Positions 27,133 to 36,890 of a stretch of 64,000 nt of DNA are shown here, piece by piece. Position 1 is the stretch's first letter; every line of letters starts with the position of its first letter. The DNA is from Symsagittifera roscoffensis. Lineage: Eukaryota; Xenacoelomorpha; Acoela; Convolutidae. Below the pieces are notes generated by a model that saw only the letters and a program-made list of their open reading frames with translations, made no database searches and was not told where the DNA came from. Location: assembly GCF_963678635.1 (NCBI RefSeq), contig NC_087068.1, forward strand, positions 28,956,318-29,020,317, read 5' to 3'. A program made the position numbers and the translations under genes.

Positions 27133-30100
27133 ATGGACAATTTCAACCTGGATGAATTGATGGACCTGGCAGAGGCATATGTAGGACCGATGGTAGATGC
27201 GATCTATCGTCGGCTGATTGAACGAGACTTCGCTCTGGAGGACCCAGAGGTGGTCATGTTGCTGACCGCCCTGATCAACATCTTGGGGCACGACAACCGT
27301 GGGGACCGCCCCACGGAAGTCCTGTTGATGGCAGCATATGGAGAAAGAGGAGTACTAGACCGCCCGAACATGAGAGTGATGAGGTGGAGAAACGGGGCTC
27401 TCTCAGGGAGTGACTTGGCGAATGAGCCTGGATTGGGAAGTTCTAGGACTTACCAACCAGGTGAGATGCCAATGCCCTCTAAGCCTAAACCTGGGTTGAC
27501 GAGAATGCATCAGGAGATGAACAGCGAGGCGACCTCGTCTGGTTCACCACTGAGAGCAGCTGTGCCACCGAAAAGGGCGAAAGTAACACAGAAGGTTCAG
27601 ACGAACCAAACCATACAAGATCTGGACGAGATGAACGATCAGCTGAGAAGTACGAAGGAGCTGGACGAGATGACCAGAAGCATGCTCCAGATGGAGGAAG
27701 ATCGGGACATGTGGAGAAAGTTGTTTGGAGACTGCAACAAAAAGCAGGGTCAAGAGATTGAGCGCTTGAGGCAGGAATACAAAGAGCGATCGGAGCAGGT
27801 GGCGTTGACAACGGCCGTGGAGAAAGTGATACCTGCAAGGGATATTCCTCGTGGGCAGTCCCCGATGGAGCTCTTGACGCCTCGAGAAATGAGTCAACCA
27901 ACGGAGACACGACCTCCAGCGGAGACAAATCGAGTAACGATCCCGGATCCTAGTGACACCTTGGGTGACCCCGTCGTAGAACAGACAGTGAGGAAACTGA
28001 TAGAGACAGCTGGACGACTGGTCGCTAACAAGAATGCGCCAGGTTCCGGGGTGACTGCACCCTATGGAACGATTGACGATACGGGCAGAGTACAACTCTC
28101 CCAGACCGTGATCAGACAAGGGATAAGTAACGTGACACCACTCATGGGGAGCTCGAGAATTCCAGAGAGGAAAGTACGAAAGATGCCAGCGAAGAAAGTG
28201 TCTCGTATAATAGACGTGCAGAAGAATAATCAATTGAAGTATAATTTCACGGGAGTTCCGGAGACAGATCCGAGGGCCTGCTTCAATCGAGCTACCTGGA
28301 GCCCGGCTGTGAACCTGCAGCAACCACCACTCGGGACCTCTCACCTGATATTGGGAGACAGTTTAGTCAGAGTACTGTCGAATTTGAGGACCTCGTGGGT
28401 CACCACGGTGATGGCCTTTGGAGGCGCGACGATAGCCCAATTATATCGGATGGTGGAACTGATGAATCCAGGGAAGATTCCCAATGTGATGATCTTAGTT
28501 GGGACGAATGACATCTCCAGAGGATCAGACGAGCAGGAAGCACTGTGGGAGTCAATGATGGTGTGTTTGTTCACTACCCTCTGGCAGAAGTTCAGTTGCG
28601 CGGTACTGACCGTTTGCACTGTGCCAATGAATACGAGAAGCCTGACAGCATCAGGAAGGAGGCACAACGAGGGAGTCATGAGATGGAACAACATCTTGAG
28701 GAACCTAGCAAATCGAAATGCCGGAAGGATGATCCTCATGGACATTGAACATGAGTTGAGAGCCATGGATCAGGCCAGACTGACCACGGATGGCATCCAC
28801 TTCGACAGTATCGAAGGACAAGCTTGGTTGAATCGAGTCTTCCAAGAACGGTTGGAGGAGCTAGAAGCAGAACTCTTTGACACAGGAGTGCTGAAGGAAG
28901 AGGGAACGGTGAGTGATGCGGTAATTACCACCTTTGTGCCTCCTAGCCTGGGAACGCGCCTGGGTACGGTCCCAGCCGTCACGAATTATCGGCAACAAAG
29001 CTCCAGCGAACCAGGTCGAAGAACAGACGTGCAGGATCGGTTGGGAGAAGCACCGATGAGGAGAACAATTCATCCTAGGAGAAGGATAGGACCTGTCAAC
29101 CAACCAATCGAAGAAGTAGCCGGCACATCTAGATCGGACACTAGATCGGAGACGACGAGTACCAGTCGAGAGGAAAGACCGAGCAGAGGCTCATTGTTGT
29201 GGTCGAGGTCCATACCGTCTCCTTGGCATATATACAAAGACGAACTAATGAAGCTGGATCTCCAGAGAGTAAGCTTCATCGAAGATGCAAGGAGGATGTT
29301 GAATGGAGCGACGCTATCCGTCAGCAGATTGTACTCGATAACCGGCGTAGACTGGTTGATAGCCGCTAGCATAAATTTCAGCTCCACGACGGCCCTGAGA
29401 TTTGCTGATTTGGAGGGACTGCCCTCTAACAACACGATGGGACCATTGAATGCGAGACCGTTGCAAGATGTGAGATTGAACCATGATGAGGGGAATCGTG
29501 AAGAGAGACCAGGAAGATTCCTGACGGCGAGAGCACCGATTGGACAACACGTGAAGATATTCAGACAGCTGACGACACCACCTCATGTGAAGGAGAGAGT
29601 GTACCCAAAACTGGTGAACCAAGATGGTGATGCCCAGAGATATGGCGGATTGACAGCGATAAAGAAAGATGAGACCATCTTCGCCGCCTATGACAAAGCA
29701 GAGATGAGGAAGGCCAAAATCATGGTAGTAGCGAATTCAGAGTTCGTGTACACCTCCAAGTCTTTGTTTTCGCCGGACGTCATAATGTTGGCCGCGGTTG
29801 ACCTGGACCTATTGCAATCAGTGTCTTTGGCTATAGGGGTACAAAGGCAGACAGAAATGAACCCAATTACGATTGTGTTTGCTGGCATCAATGACCATCT
29901 ACACAGTAGAGGTTTTCTGAGCAGGCTCAGAGATCCTACAACAGCAGAGAACGCTGTATGGCCAGCAATAAAAGACATCATGGAGTCGATGGGTGAAGTG
30001 GTGGATGCGAAGAAGGAGGGGTCATTCAATAAAGTGGCGTTGAGAGTAGTGTTCGCGTTGTCTCCGGGATATGCACATCTCCCGGATGGACTGAAGTTTG

Positions 30101-31674
30101 TGTATGCAATGGTAGCCTTACTTTCGGAAGGAAAATATGATGTGATCATATCGGCCCCGAATCGCATGATAGAAATGGAGAACCTGAGGCCACTTAAGGC
30201 TGAACTGCCTGCAGTATGGTCAGATATCTCAAACGCGATGAGAGGATTCAAGGACCACGCGCTACACATGTTAGTGTTGGACGAAGTGCTGGGGTTGGAA
30301 CTGTCCAACTTCAGTCGGCAACTCAAACTGAAACCGGGAATAGACGACGACCATCGAGTGATCACGGCAATGTCCAACGACTTATGGTTCCGAGCAATGG
30401 AAGTGGCGAGTGAAGACACAAGAAGAAAAAATTCATTAGAGACAAGAGCTCATCTGGAGGCGATGGTTCTGAGAACCAAACCGGAAGCCAACCAGTGGCT
30501 ACACCTGAATCCTAGAGTAGCGGCATTGGGTGCAGATGCTTTTCAGCAAGGCCCCGTAATGATCACGAAAATACATGCCTACTTGTTGAAGGAGGTGAAC
30601 CTGGCGGAAAATGCCGGAGAAAAGACCGCTGAGTTTGTGAACAAAATGTGTCAGATTACTCTGGAAACCTTCTGGACCCAGGAAGTGAAGGGACAAGAGG
30701 GATTTGAAAGGACAGACAGCATGCTAGAAGGGTTGGGAGCCGGATGGACCGCGTCCTTCTTGACAAAAGTTTACCCGAAAGTCTCGCACTATTTGATAAA
30801 AGAATTCCTCCAAGCAGTAGTGAGAGTATCGATAGTGGAATTAATAGCCTTGTTCGTGACATTCGGAGCGGAGAGTTTCGTGAAAGGACCGGCGATACTG
30901 CTTACGGATGGAATACAGAACCTGCGACTAGACGGACTTCTGACATTGATCGCAATAACCCACGGAAACTTGGGAGGACTAATGAAACTGGCACGTTGTC
31001 CAGAGCAGATGAAAGAGAGAGTGAGGAACCTGGATATGAAGAAATCCACGGACTCGTGGAACAAAATAAGAGATCTGAGACACACTCTTATCCAATATCT
31101 CTTGCAGCAAAATCGCTTTGGAACTGGAGAAGACGAGACAATTGAAAGAGAGGAAGATGTTAGACGACATGTTGGTGGCATGCCGCTATTAACGGATTTG
31201 AGCTTAGCTATGAGAACCGATCCCTTGGCGCTGATCAGAGGAGTCACGGAGTTCGTGACAGTGATCTATGGACCAGCAGTCACGTTTGCGTTCCCTGACG
31301 TTAAAGTGGAAGCATATAGGAGGTCGGTGCTGCACCTGAACCTCATATCGGCAGTGGATGGTAGTACACTGAACTGGTGTGAGCAGCACACATTGCGGGA
31401 GCTCATCAGTGAATATCTGTTATTTGCGAAGATATCAGAACCAGAAATGACGATCATCAATTTTGACGATCACTTCCGTGACCGCATGGGAGAAGTAGAA
31501 AGAGGACACATCGAGGTGTTTCCAAAGCTTTGGAATCTGAGACCCTATGACAAAACGAATGGTGAAATAACCAGAGTGCCTCGTCTCACTGCAGCATATC
31601 ACAAGGTGAGAGAAGAGACGAAGGACTGGGCGATTACAAGAAGCTACCGGAGGCAATCCCTAAATTCCCTCTAA
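27133..31674 (+). CDS. ORF5, 1513-aa protein with SGNH/GDSL-type hydrolase domain
   Basis: SGNH hydrolases are esterases or lipases with a Ser-Gly-Asn-His active site. All four blocks are here: LGDSL (S410), the glycine block GGAT (430-433), VGTND (G457, N459) and DGIHFD (D553, H556), with correct order and spacing over about residues 400-590, so an active enzyme is plausible. Before it lie a helical N-terminus, a coiled-coil-like stretch (about 165-230) and a disordered region. After it come about 900 residues of unknown function; within these FAGINDHLHS (917-924) resembles a second SGNH block III, but no GDS serine block accompanies it. A true ATG starts it at 27133. It has no signal peptide or membrane helix, so it is not envelope-like. 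It ends with TAA at 31672-31674, and ORF6 follows in the -1 frame with an overlapping open frame from 31566. Role inference: an accessory enzyme acting on host lipids or esters. Confidence 0.85.
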   Translation: MDNFNLDELMDLAEAYVGPMVDAIYRRLIERDFALEDPEVVMLLTALINILGHDNRGDRPTEVLLMAAYGERGVLDRPNMRVMRWRNGALSGSDLANEPGLGSSRTYQPGEMPMPSKPKPGLTRMHQEMNSEATSSGSPLRAAVPPKRAKVTQKVQTNQTIQDLDEMNDQLRSTKELDEMTRSMLQMEEDRDMWRKLFGDCNKKQGQEIERLRQEYKERSEQVALTTAVEKVIPARDIPRGQSPMELLTPREMSQPTETRPPAETNRVTIPDPSDTLGDPVVEQTVRKLIETAGRLVANKNAPGSGVTAPYGTIDDTGRVQLSQTVIRQGISNVTPLMGSSRIPERKVRKMPAKKVSRIIDVQKNNQLKYNFTGVPETDPRACFNRATWSPAVNLQQPPLGTSHLILGDSLVRVLSNLRTSWVTTVMAFGGATIAQLYRMVELMNPGKIPNVMILVGTNDISRGSDEQEALWESMMVCLFTTLWQKFSCAVLTVCTVPMNTRSLTASGRRHNEGVMRWNNILRNLANRNAGRMILMDIEHELRAMDQARLTTDGIHFDSIEGQAWLNRVFQERLEELEAELFDTGVLKEEGTVSDAVITTFVPPSLGTRLGTVPAVTNYRQQSSSEPGRRTDVQDRLGEAPMRRTIHPRRRIGPVNQPIEEVAGTSRSDTRSETTSTSREERPSRGSLLWSRSIPSPWHIYKDELMKLDLQRVSFIEDARRMLNGATLSVSRLYSITGVDWLIAASINFSSTTALRFADLEGLPSNNTMGPLNARPLQDVRLNHDEGNREERPGRFLTARAPIGQHVKIFRQLTTPPHVKERVYPKLVNQDGDAQRYGGLTAIKKDETIFAAYDKAEMRKAKIMVVANSEFVYTSKSLFSPDVIMLAAVDLDLLQSVSLAIGVQRQTEMNPITIVFAGINDHLHSRGFLSRLRDPTTAENAVWPAIKDIMESMGEVVDAKKEGSFNKVALRVVFALSPGYAHLPDGLKFVYAMVALLSEGKYDVIISAPNRMIEMENLRPLKAELPAVWSDISNAMRGFKDHALHMLVLDEVLGLELSNFSRQLKLKPGIDDDHRVITAMSNDLWFRAMEVASEDTRRKNSLETRAHLEAMVLRTKPEANQWLHLNPRVAALGADAFQQGPVMITKIHAYLLKEVNLAENAGEKTAEFVNKMCQITLETFWTQEVKGQEGFERTDSMLEGLGAGWTASFLTKVYPKVSHYLIKEFLQAVVRVSIVELIALFVTFGAESFVKGPAILLTDGIQNLRLDGLLTLIAITHGNLGGLMKLARCPEQMKERVRNLDMKKSTDSWNKIRDLRHTLIQYLLQQNRFGTGEDETIEREEDVRRHVGGMPLLTDLSLAMRTDPLALIRGVTEFVTVIYGPAVTFAFPDVKVEAYRRSVLHLNLISAVDGSTLNWCEQHTLRELISEYLLFAKISEPEMTIINFDDHFRDRMGEVERGHIEVFPKLWNLRPYDKTNGEITRVPRLTAAYHKVREETKDWAITRSYRRQSLNSL

Positions 31675-31682
31675 TAAGAAGG

Positions 31683-34600
31683 ATGTTGCTCGGAGCAGTC
31701 TCCGTGGTACAAACTCCTAGGTTGAGAGCATTCGAAACCAATGAAAGGAGAGTAGGGAATTTCATGGGAACGATGGATCCATACTTCGTAGGGAGAAATG
31801 CCGCCGTGTTACAGTACACACGATTTGCATACACGGATCAAGCGACGAGAAGGCGAATAAGCAACGCCGCAACTCCCAAGCCTGGAAGATTCGATGAGGA
31901 ATGGAAGGGATTAGGCTTAGCTCCGATGAGGATGAGAGGCAGGACCGAATTGCCTGAAGCCTCATTGATCCTGACCAGTGTGAAAAAGGAGATGAAAGTG
32001 GGAGGAATATTGCAGACGAGAACTTTCCTAGCACCCTTCGGCTGTGAAGAAATCAAAGTGGTCCATGGAGAAGAGGAAGATGAATCGGCCGGTACATTGC
32101 TCATACCGAGATTCCAGGAAGAAGCCGACAATGACGAACAAGGACCATCGAGCTCAAACAAAGATAAGTCTGGAGGAAGTGACGGACAGGGTGGAAGCCG
32201 TCAGACTGAAGAACCCATGCAACAAGATCAAGCTGGTGGGGAAGACGACAGGGCATCGACAGGAGGAACATCCAGCCTGGATTTCAATATCTTCAGTGAT
32301 CTGGAGAATAATGCAGACACGTTGGAAACGACTGAGCCAGCGGATGAAGGCATCTCGACACTAGAACCTCCGTCAGCCTTTGAGGAAATGAAACGGAATT
32401 TGCCGGAGAGCAGCTCTCCTGGCAATTCAAGAAATAACGACCAGAGAATCCTCATGGAGTCACCTCGGAGGAGAAGAATAGAGGCATCAGCCAGAGTACC
32501 TTTCTTGGGAACGCTGCCCGAGGAAGAATGGGAAGTACATCACCGAGACCACGAGAGCAGGACGGGATGTAAATTAGACAGAGTGGCGTTTATGGAGGAA
32601 GTCTGGACCGTGATTCAGAGCTATGGGACCCAGTCTATCCTCAAAACAGGTCTCAATCAACCCTTGATGAGAGAAGTACTTGACAAGCTTGATGAGTGTA
32701 AAGGGAGACTGAGTGAGTTATTGATCGACTCAGCCACTGATGAGAGTGAAGCGAATTCTCCCATCAAGATGACACCGCAGGACGATGAAGGAGAGGTGGT
32801 GTATCTGTCAAGAACCAGGAGAGGGACGATGCGATCGAAAATGGTGATTGATAAAATCAATGCGTTGGAAATGAAGTTAGGCAGCAGAGTGATGCCGAGG
32901 AGAATTGGGAAGGCGAAAGTGGATTCAGAAATATCGATGAAAGCTGGTAACTCAGCGAAAAGAAAACGAGTCGAGGAAGTCATGGATTTGGGGCAAGGTG
33001 ATTATCAATTGTCTGGCACAGATAGAATATTAACCGATATAGCGATGGTGCCACCCATTCTCATGGCGGGGATAAAGTCAACCGGTTATAAGTCCAAAAG
33101 GAGTGACCGCACTCTGACTGGAGCAGCTTTAGAAATGGAAATACTAAGCCAATGTGGAGAGAGCAAAATGAGGGACTTCAAGCCATCTTCCATGAATCAT
33201 GGAAAGGGAAGTGTTGCAGGACAACTAACACCAGTGGAATACAACCGACTAACCGTGTCGGAGACAGTGTCGATAGATGAACCCACCGGTGGATACATGG
33301 AGATGTTGGAATACCGAAACTCGGCTAGAGGGTATGTAATGGCCCTGGAAGACGAAAAAGCCATGGAGGGTTATCTGGAAATGATGTTGCAAGGCACCAC
33401 CCTCAAGCAGAAGGCGTATGGAACTTTGGCGTCGTCTGACGTAGAGGCGGAAACGATCGAGCAGTTAGTGAGCCTTCCATGGAAAGCAGTAGTGTTGAGG
33501 TATTTCGAAGAAGAAATGAGGACTACGCCAAGAATACAAGCTCTCGTGGCAGTACCTTACGTAAGGACTGAGTTACAACTCAGGTTCGCCTGGTGTATGA
33601 TGGGACTGACTCGCGAAGAATATGATTCAGAAGAAAGAAAGAGATCAAAAGAAGAAAAGGTTTTCCTTATGACGAATCTGAGGGATCTGATAGTCCAGGA
33701 GGGAGCAGCAGTAGCGTGTGCGAAGCGGAGAGACGCTCTCTGTTTCATTCGATTCCTGATAGAGCAGATTTCAGTACCTGCATTGAACACTTGTGTTAAA
33801 ATGTTGAGGGAAGGCGATGAGCGAACGAAAGCCTTGTTCTTGCTAGCACTGCTGGATATGCAGCAATGTAAACCAATGAGGGTGAACATGAAAGAACCTG
33901 AGGAGTTGGAACCCATGAAAAAGATAGACGAGATCAGGAGATTCTCAAACAAGGAGTTGAGACTCACTAAAGAATCTATGGGAGCATTGCCGAAATCCAG
34001 TGAATACTGTGGACCGATCAAGAAGAAGTCATATAGCTACGTATCCGGGATTATAGGGATAGCGTACAATCCTTTCCTGAGTGAAGACATACGCGATTGC
34101 TTCTTTGATTATGAGCAGGCGGTGTTACTAAGATTTTGGACGTCCAGAATTGTAACGATTAAGAGCGTTAACAATATACAGGCCAAATTGGGACTGGTCT
34201 TGGAAGAAGAGGTGACTGCACCTTCAGTACCAAAATCCGACAAAAGAGTGGAGTTTGGGTTGGGATTCTCAGATGAATTACTGAGAACGAGCTTGATGGC
34301 AGTGTGGGAATTGATGAGGCCATCATGGTGTCCTAGTCCCAACGCTGACTCAATATTACGGGCGACACAAGACGTACAGAGGGAACTGAATGCAGACTGT
34401 AACCTGCGTGACCTCAACATCATATATAATGTGATGATAACAGCCTCTAAGAGCAACGGAGAAGATAAAGTAGAGTTGCCTGGCTGGGGACCAGAAGACT
34501 GGGTCAAACCTGGTAGCTGTCTGGCGGAAGTCTGTGGACTGGAGGGTCATGTTTGTGGAGGTCTAGACTGTGTGAAAACCCTGGAGAAACAACACAAGCA

Positions 34601-35435
34601 ATTGACAGTATTGTTTGGAAATGTGGTGATGAAAGCAAGAACGGAGACGGAACTGATAGCAGATTGCCATGGAGGAACCGATGTGAATCTAGTTACTGCA
34701 CTAGGATTCTACAGCATGTTTGGTTCTTTAGAGTCACTATTGAATCTAGAACAGAAACATGAGATGGTCACAGCCATCAGCGTAGAAGTATTCCCAGGAG
34801 TTCTGCAGACTGAACAGAAATACAAAGGGAAATGGAGGGAAGCAATTGAGACAGAAATGAACATCAGACACAGTGAAACTTATTGTAGACCATCAGGAGC
34901 ACGATATTTGGTGGGTTCAACGTTGGCTCCAATGTGCAAGAGCAGATACCCTGTACATTTCGTAGCTGTGGACGTGAAGAGTACAAGAACGATTGTGGAT
35001 CAAGCCTTCTCAGTGCCAAAGTGTGTGAGATTGGCGAGAATGTCTGAAAAGTCTTACGAGTTACTATGTAAGATGTTCTCAGCAGTTCCAGAGAGAACCA
35101 AAGAAGAATTGGAGTCAATACTAGGAAAGAAGTTCATGGGATATGTGAGCGGGAACTTCAGTGACTTTGAGAAACAGAAACAGAGAAGATCAACTGTCAC
35201 AGATTACAATGCAGTAGATGAGAATGATGAAATCCACCGAGTGATGCTGGAAGTGGAACCATTGCTGGAAGCTTCGGGAAAACGTAATTGGAGGAGCATC
35301 ATGTTGACGCATGACGAGTTTCCTTGCCACTGCTTGCTGCAGACCTGGTGGTATCCCAAGCGTAGTAATCTGATGTTGATCTGGGCTCTGGAGAGCTGCG
35401 CTCTATGGGTTTACCAGACTCATCACGGCCCATAA
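31683..35435 (+). CDS. ORF6, 1250-aa protein of unknown function
   Basis: I do not recognise this family. The ATG at 31683 is 8 nt after the ORF5 stop (TAATAAGAAGGATG), allowing termination-reinitiation. The ORF6 frame is also open back to 31566 and reads plausibly as protein (KKLPEAIPKFPLIRR), so a -1 frameshift fusion to ORF5 is an alternative. The N-terminal 130 residues look globular. Residues about 135-300 are low-complexity, acidic and Ser/Gly-rich. The rest is helical, with a cysteine cluster (C946, C951, H956, C958, C963) that may bind zinc. No transmembrane segment or signal peptide is evident. Codon usage and base composition match ORF5 and gag, so it belongs to the element and is not a late insertion. 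Being intact over 1250 codons, it has been under selection until recently. Confidence 0.85.
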   Translation: MLLGAVSVVQTPRLRAFETNERRVGNFMGTMDPYFVGRNAAVLQYTRFAYTDQATRRRISNAATPKPGRFDEEWKGLGLAPMRMRGRTELPEASLILTSVKKEMKVGGILQTRTFLAPFGCEEIKVVHGEEEDESAGTLLIPRFQEEADNDEQGPSSSNKDKSGGSDGQGGSRQTEEPMQQDQAGGEDDRASTGGTSSLDFNIFSDLENNADTLETTEPADEGISTLEPPSAFEEMKRNLPESSSPGNSRNNDQRILMESPRRRRIEASARVPFLGTLPEEEWEVHHRDHESRTGCKLDRVAFMEEVWTVIQSYGTQSILKTGLNQPLMREVLDKLDECKGRLSELLIDSATDESEANSPIKMTPQDDEGEVVYLSRTRRGTMRSKMVIDKINALEMKLGSRVMPRRIGKAKVDSEISMKAGNSAKRKRVEEVMDLGQGDYQLSGTDRILTDIAMVPPILMAGIKSTGYKSKRSDRTLTGAALEMEILSQCGESKMRDFKPSSMNHGKGSVAGQLTPVEYNRLTVSETVSIDEPTGGYMEMLEYRNSARGYVMALEDEKAMEGYLEMMLQGTTLKQKAYGTLASSDVEAETIEQLVSLPWKAVVLRYFEEEMRTTPRIQALVAVPYVRTELQLRFAWCMMGLTREEYDSEERKRSKEEKVFLMTNLRDLIVQEGAAVACAKRRDALCFIRFLIEQISVPALNTCVKMLREGDERTKALFLLALLDMQQCKPMRVNMKEPEELEPMKKIDEIRRFSNKELRLTKESMGALPKSSEYCGPIKKKSYSYVSGIIGIAYNPFLSEDIRDCFFDYEQAVLLRFWTSRIVTIKSVNNIQAKLGLVLEEEVTAPSVPKSDKRVEFGLGFSDELLRTSLMAVWELMRPSWCPSPNADSILRATQDVQRELNADCNLRDLNIIYNVMITASKSNGEDKVELPGWGPEDWVKPGSCLAEVCGLEGHVCGGLDCVKTLEKQHKQLTVLFGNVVMKARTETELIADCHGGTDVNLVTALGFYSMFGSLESLLNLEQKHEMVTAISVEVFPGVLQTEQKYKGKWREAIETEMNIRHSETYCRPSGARYLVGSTLAPMCKSRYPVHFVAVDVKSTRTIVDQAFSVPKCVRLARMSEKSYELLCKMFSAVPERTKEELESILGKKFMGYVSGNFSDFEKQKQRRSTVTDYNAVDENDEIHRVMLEVEPLLEASGKRNWRSIMLTHDEFPCHCLLQTWWYPKRSNLMLIWALESCALWVYQTHHGP

Positions 35436-36070
35436 CGATAGTGATAGTGCGAGTTATGATGGCGATACGATGGCTGGAGGCTTCTGTGAGAGAAAACAAT
35501 AGACAGGAGGCGCCGACGAGAAAACAATTGCGGAAATTAGATTGTCTAAAAGATTTAGATCTTTTTGAGACAATGTGCAAAGTTCTAAACATTCCGATGG
35601 AGGTGAAGAAGATATGGGCGAGAAAACGATTGATGCCATGGTTCAGAGCTAACATGACTGCATGGTTGTACAAGTATGCGAAAAAGCATATGTCGAAGCA
35701 TGGCAGAGTGTACAGTGAATATCAGCTGGACATTGGGGCAGGAGCTTTCAAGCGGGCTCTCGTGACTCATCGGAATGCAGTGACCACCGCCGTGAAAAGA
35801 ATTTCCAGGACGAGTGAGCGTAGTGGAAATGAGAAGGCAGAGATGCTGAAAGAAGATTTGGAAAGAAACGTGACGTTGTGTCTCCACAATAGTTTCTGCA
35901 GAAACAGAGAATCCAACGTGGATCCCCTACCTTGCTGTAAGCAGAGGGTAGAAGAGCAGAAGTGTTGGAGGACGGCTTCTAACAGCGTCAGGATAGCCAA
36001 CGACGTGCTACAAGACACGGAAACTGAAAGTGCGGAGTCAGTATCACAGGAGGAAGAAATGGAACATTGA
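35405..36070 (+). CDS. ORF7, 221-aa basic, cysteine-containing protein
   Basis: Starts with ATG at 35405, overlapping the end of ORF6 by 31 nt, again in the -1 frame. The family is not recognised. It is predominantly helical and basic in the first 150 residues (RKRLMPWFRANMTAWLYKYAKK), with a Cys group near the end (C159, C165, C177, C178, C187) and an acidic tail (ETESAESVSQEEEMEH). It could be an RNA-binding or accessory protein, but nothing proves that. It might also be translated as a C-terminal extension of ORF6. Confidence 0.7.
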   Translation: MGLPDSSRPITIVIVRVMMAIRWLEASVRENNRQEAPTRKQLRKLDCLKDLDLFETMCKVLNIPMEVKKIWARKRLMPWFRANMTAWLYKYAKKHMSKHGRVYSEYQLDIGAGAFKRALVTHRNAVTTAVKRISRTSERSGNEKAEMLKEDLERNVTLCLHNSFCRNRESNVDPLPCCKQRVEEQKCWRTASNSVRIANDVLQDTETESAESVSQEEEMEH

Positions 36071-36890
36071 TGGATGGTCGAGAAAACAAGAGGCAATAAG
36101 AAAGAAAATTAGAAGAATTTAGAAGTTTTAGAACTTCTAAACGACGAAAAAAGGAGAGAACAAAGGAGTGATGAAGAAAAGTTAAAACTCAGAATTGTTT
36201 TATGTGTGTGAAAAACTCAAGTGAGAAACCAAGCAACCAAGTTGTAATTGATAACTGAAACATTTAGTTGAGTTTTGAAATTGTTGCATTTATAAATTTG
36301 CATTTTGATTTTAGTTGAAGTGGCTTTAGAGACACTCACTTACTATTTATTTAGAAAGGCTTAAGAGGAGAGTATATTTAAATATTCCAGCCTGCATGAT
36401 TGTTTTTAATCACTTAGGAAGACTGATCACTTTGTGGTGATGTGGAAGGCGTGAGTAATCTCTCGAAGAGGGAGATTGTTTCATTGTTCTTTCTAACCAC
36501 AAAGTTTCTTAGTTTTAGTATTCAGGACAATAACAAGCAAGATTTCCGAAGGGAAGGAGCATAGTAGGATAATTTTAGCTTGTTGGTTGGCAGGACTGTC
36601 CTGCAAGCCAACACCTTTTAAATCTAAGAGAAAAAGTTTTAATCGGGACATTGACATTGGAAGTCAGAAAATATGTTTTATCTTAAGTCATATCCTCAAT
36701 GTGCAGATTAATGAAAGAATTTGAAGGCTATAGTGATGTAGTATGATGCCAATTATATTCTGCAGTGAGTCGATGTGACGTGGATAAAAGTATTTTCGAG
36801 CATTTTGTAAATTCTGTTCGATGACACTGTATCTATTTTACGAACATTGCGTGATTCAATGAGGACATTGACCGGACTGTCCGGGGAGTA
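36071..36890 (+). other. 3' untranslated region of giant element
   Basis: 820 bp without coding sequence. It holds one long nested hairpin: ACTTTGTGGT (36429-36438) pairs with ACCACAAAGT (36496-36505), with inner AATCTC/GAGATT. A smaller one, CAGGAC-T-GTCCTG, lies inside 36582-36612. It ends in the polypurine-like CCGGGGAGTA directly before the 3' LTR. Confidence 0.75.
36872..36890 (+). promoter_or_regulatory. Polypurine-tract candidate with adjoining palindrome
   Basis: CCGGACTGTCCGG (36872-36884) is a perfect 6-bp inverted repeat around a T. It runs into GGGGAGTA, abutting the LTR start at 36891. The purine stretch GGGGAG is the expected site for plus-strand priming, though short. Confidence 0.6.

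Noticed and set aside
27544-28344. 266-codon antisense ORF inside ORF5
   Set aside because: Shadow of ORF5: Ser/His/Leu-rich composition typical of the reverse complement of a charged coding sequence, and no motif.
29688-30419. 243-codon antisense ORF inside ORF5
   Set aside because: Same reason; ORF5 on the plus strand has clear protein motifs around it.
35407-35413. GGGTTTA, a classical slippery heptamer near the ORF6/ORF7 overlap
   Set aside because: It is in phase with ORF7, not with ORF6, so it cannot shift ORF6 ribosomes into ORF7.
27133-36070. Envelope gene in ORF5-7
   Set aside because: No signal peptide, transmembrane helix or glycoprotein-like Cys pattern can be seen in any of the three proteins.
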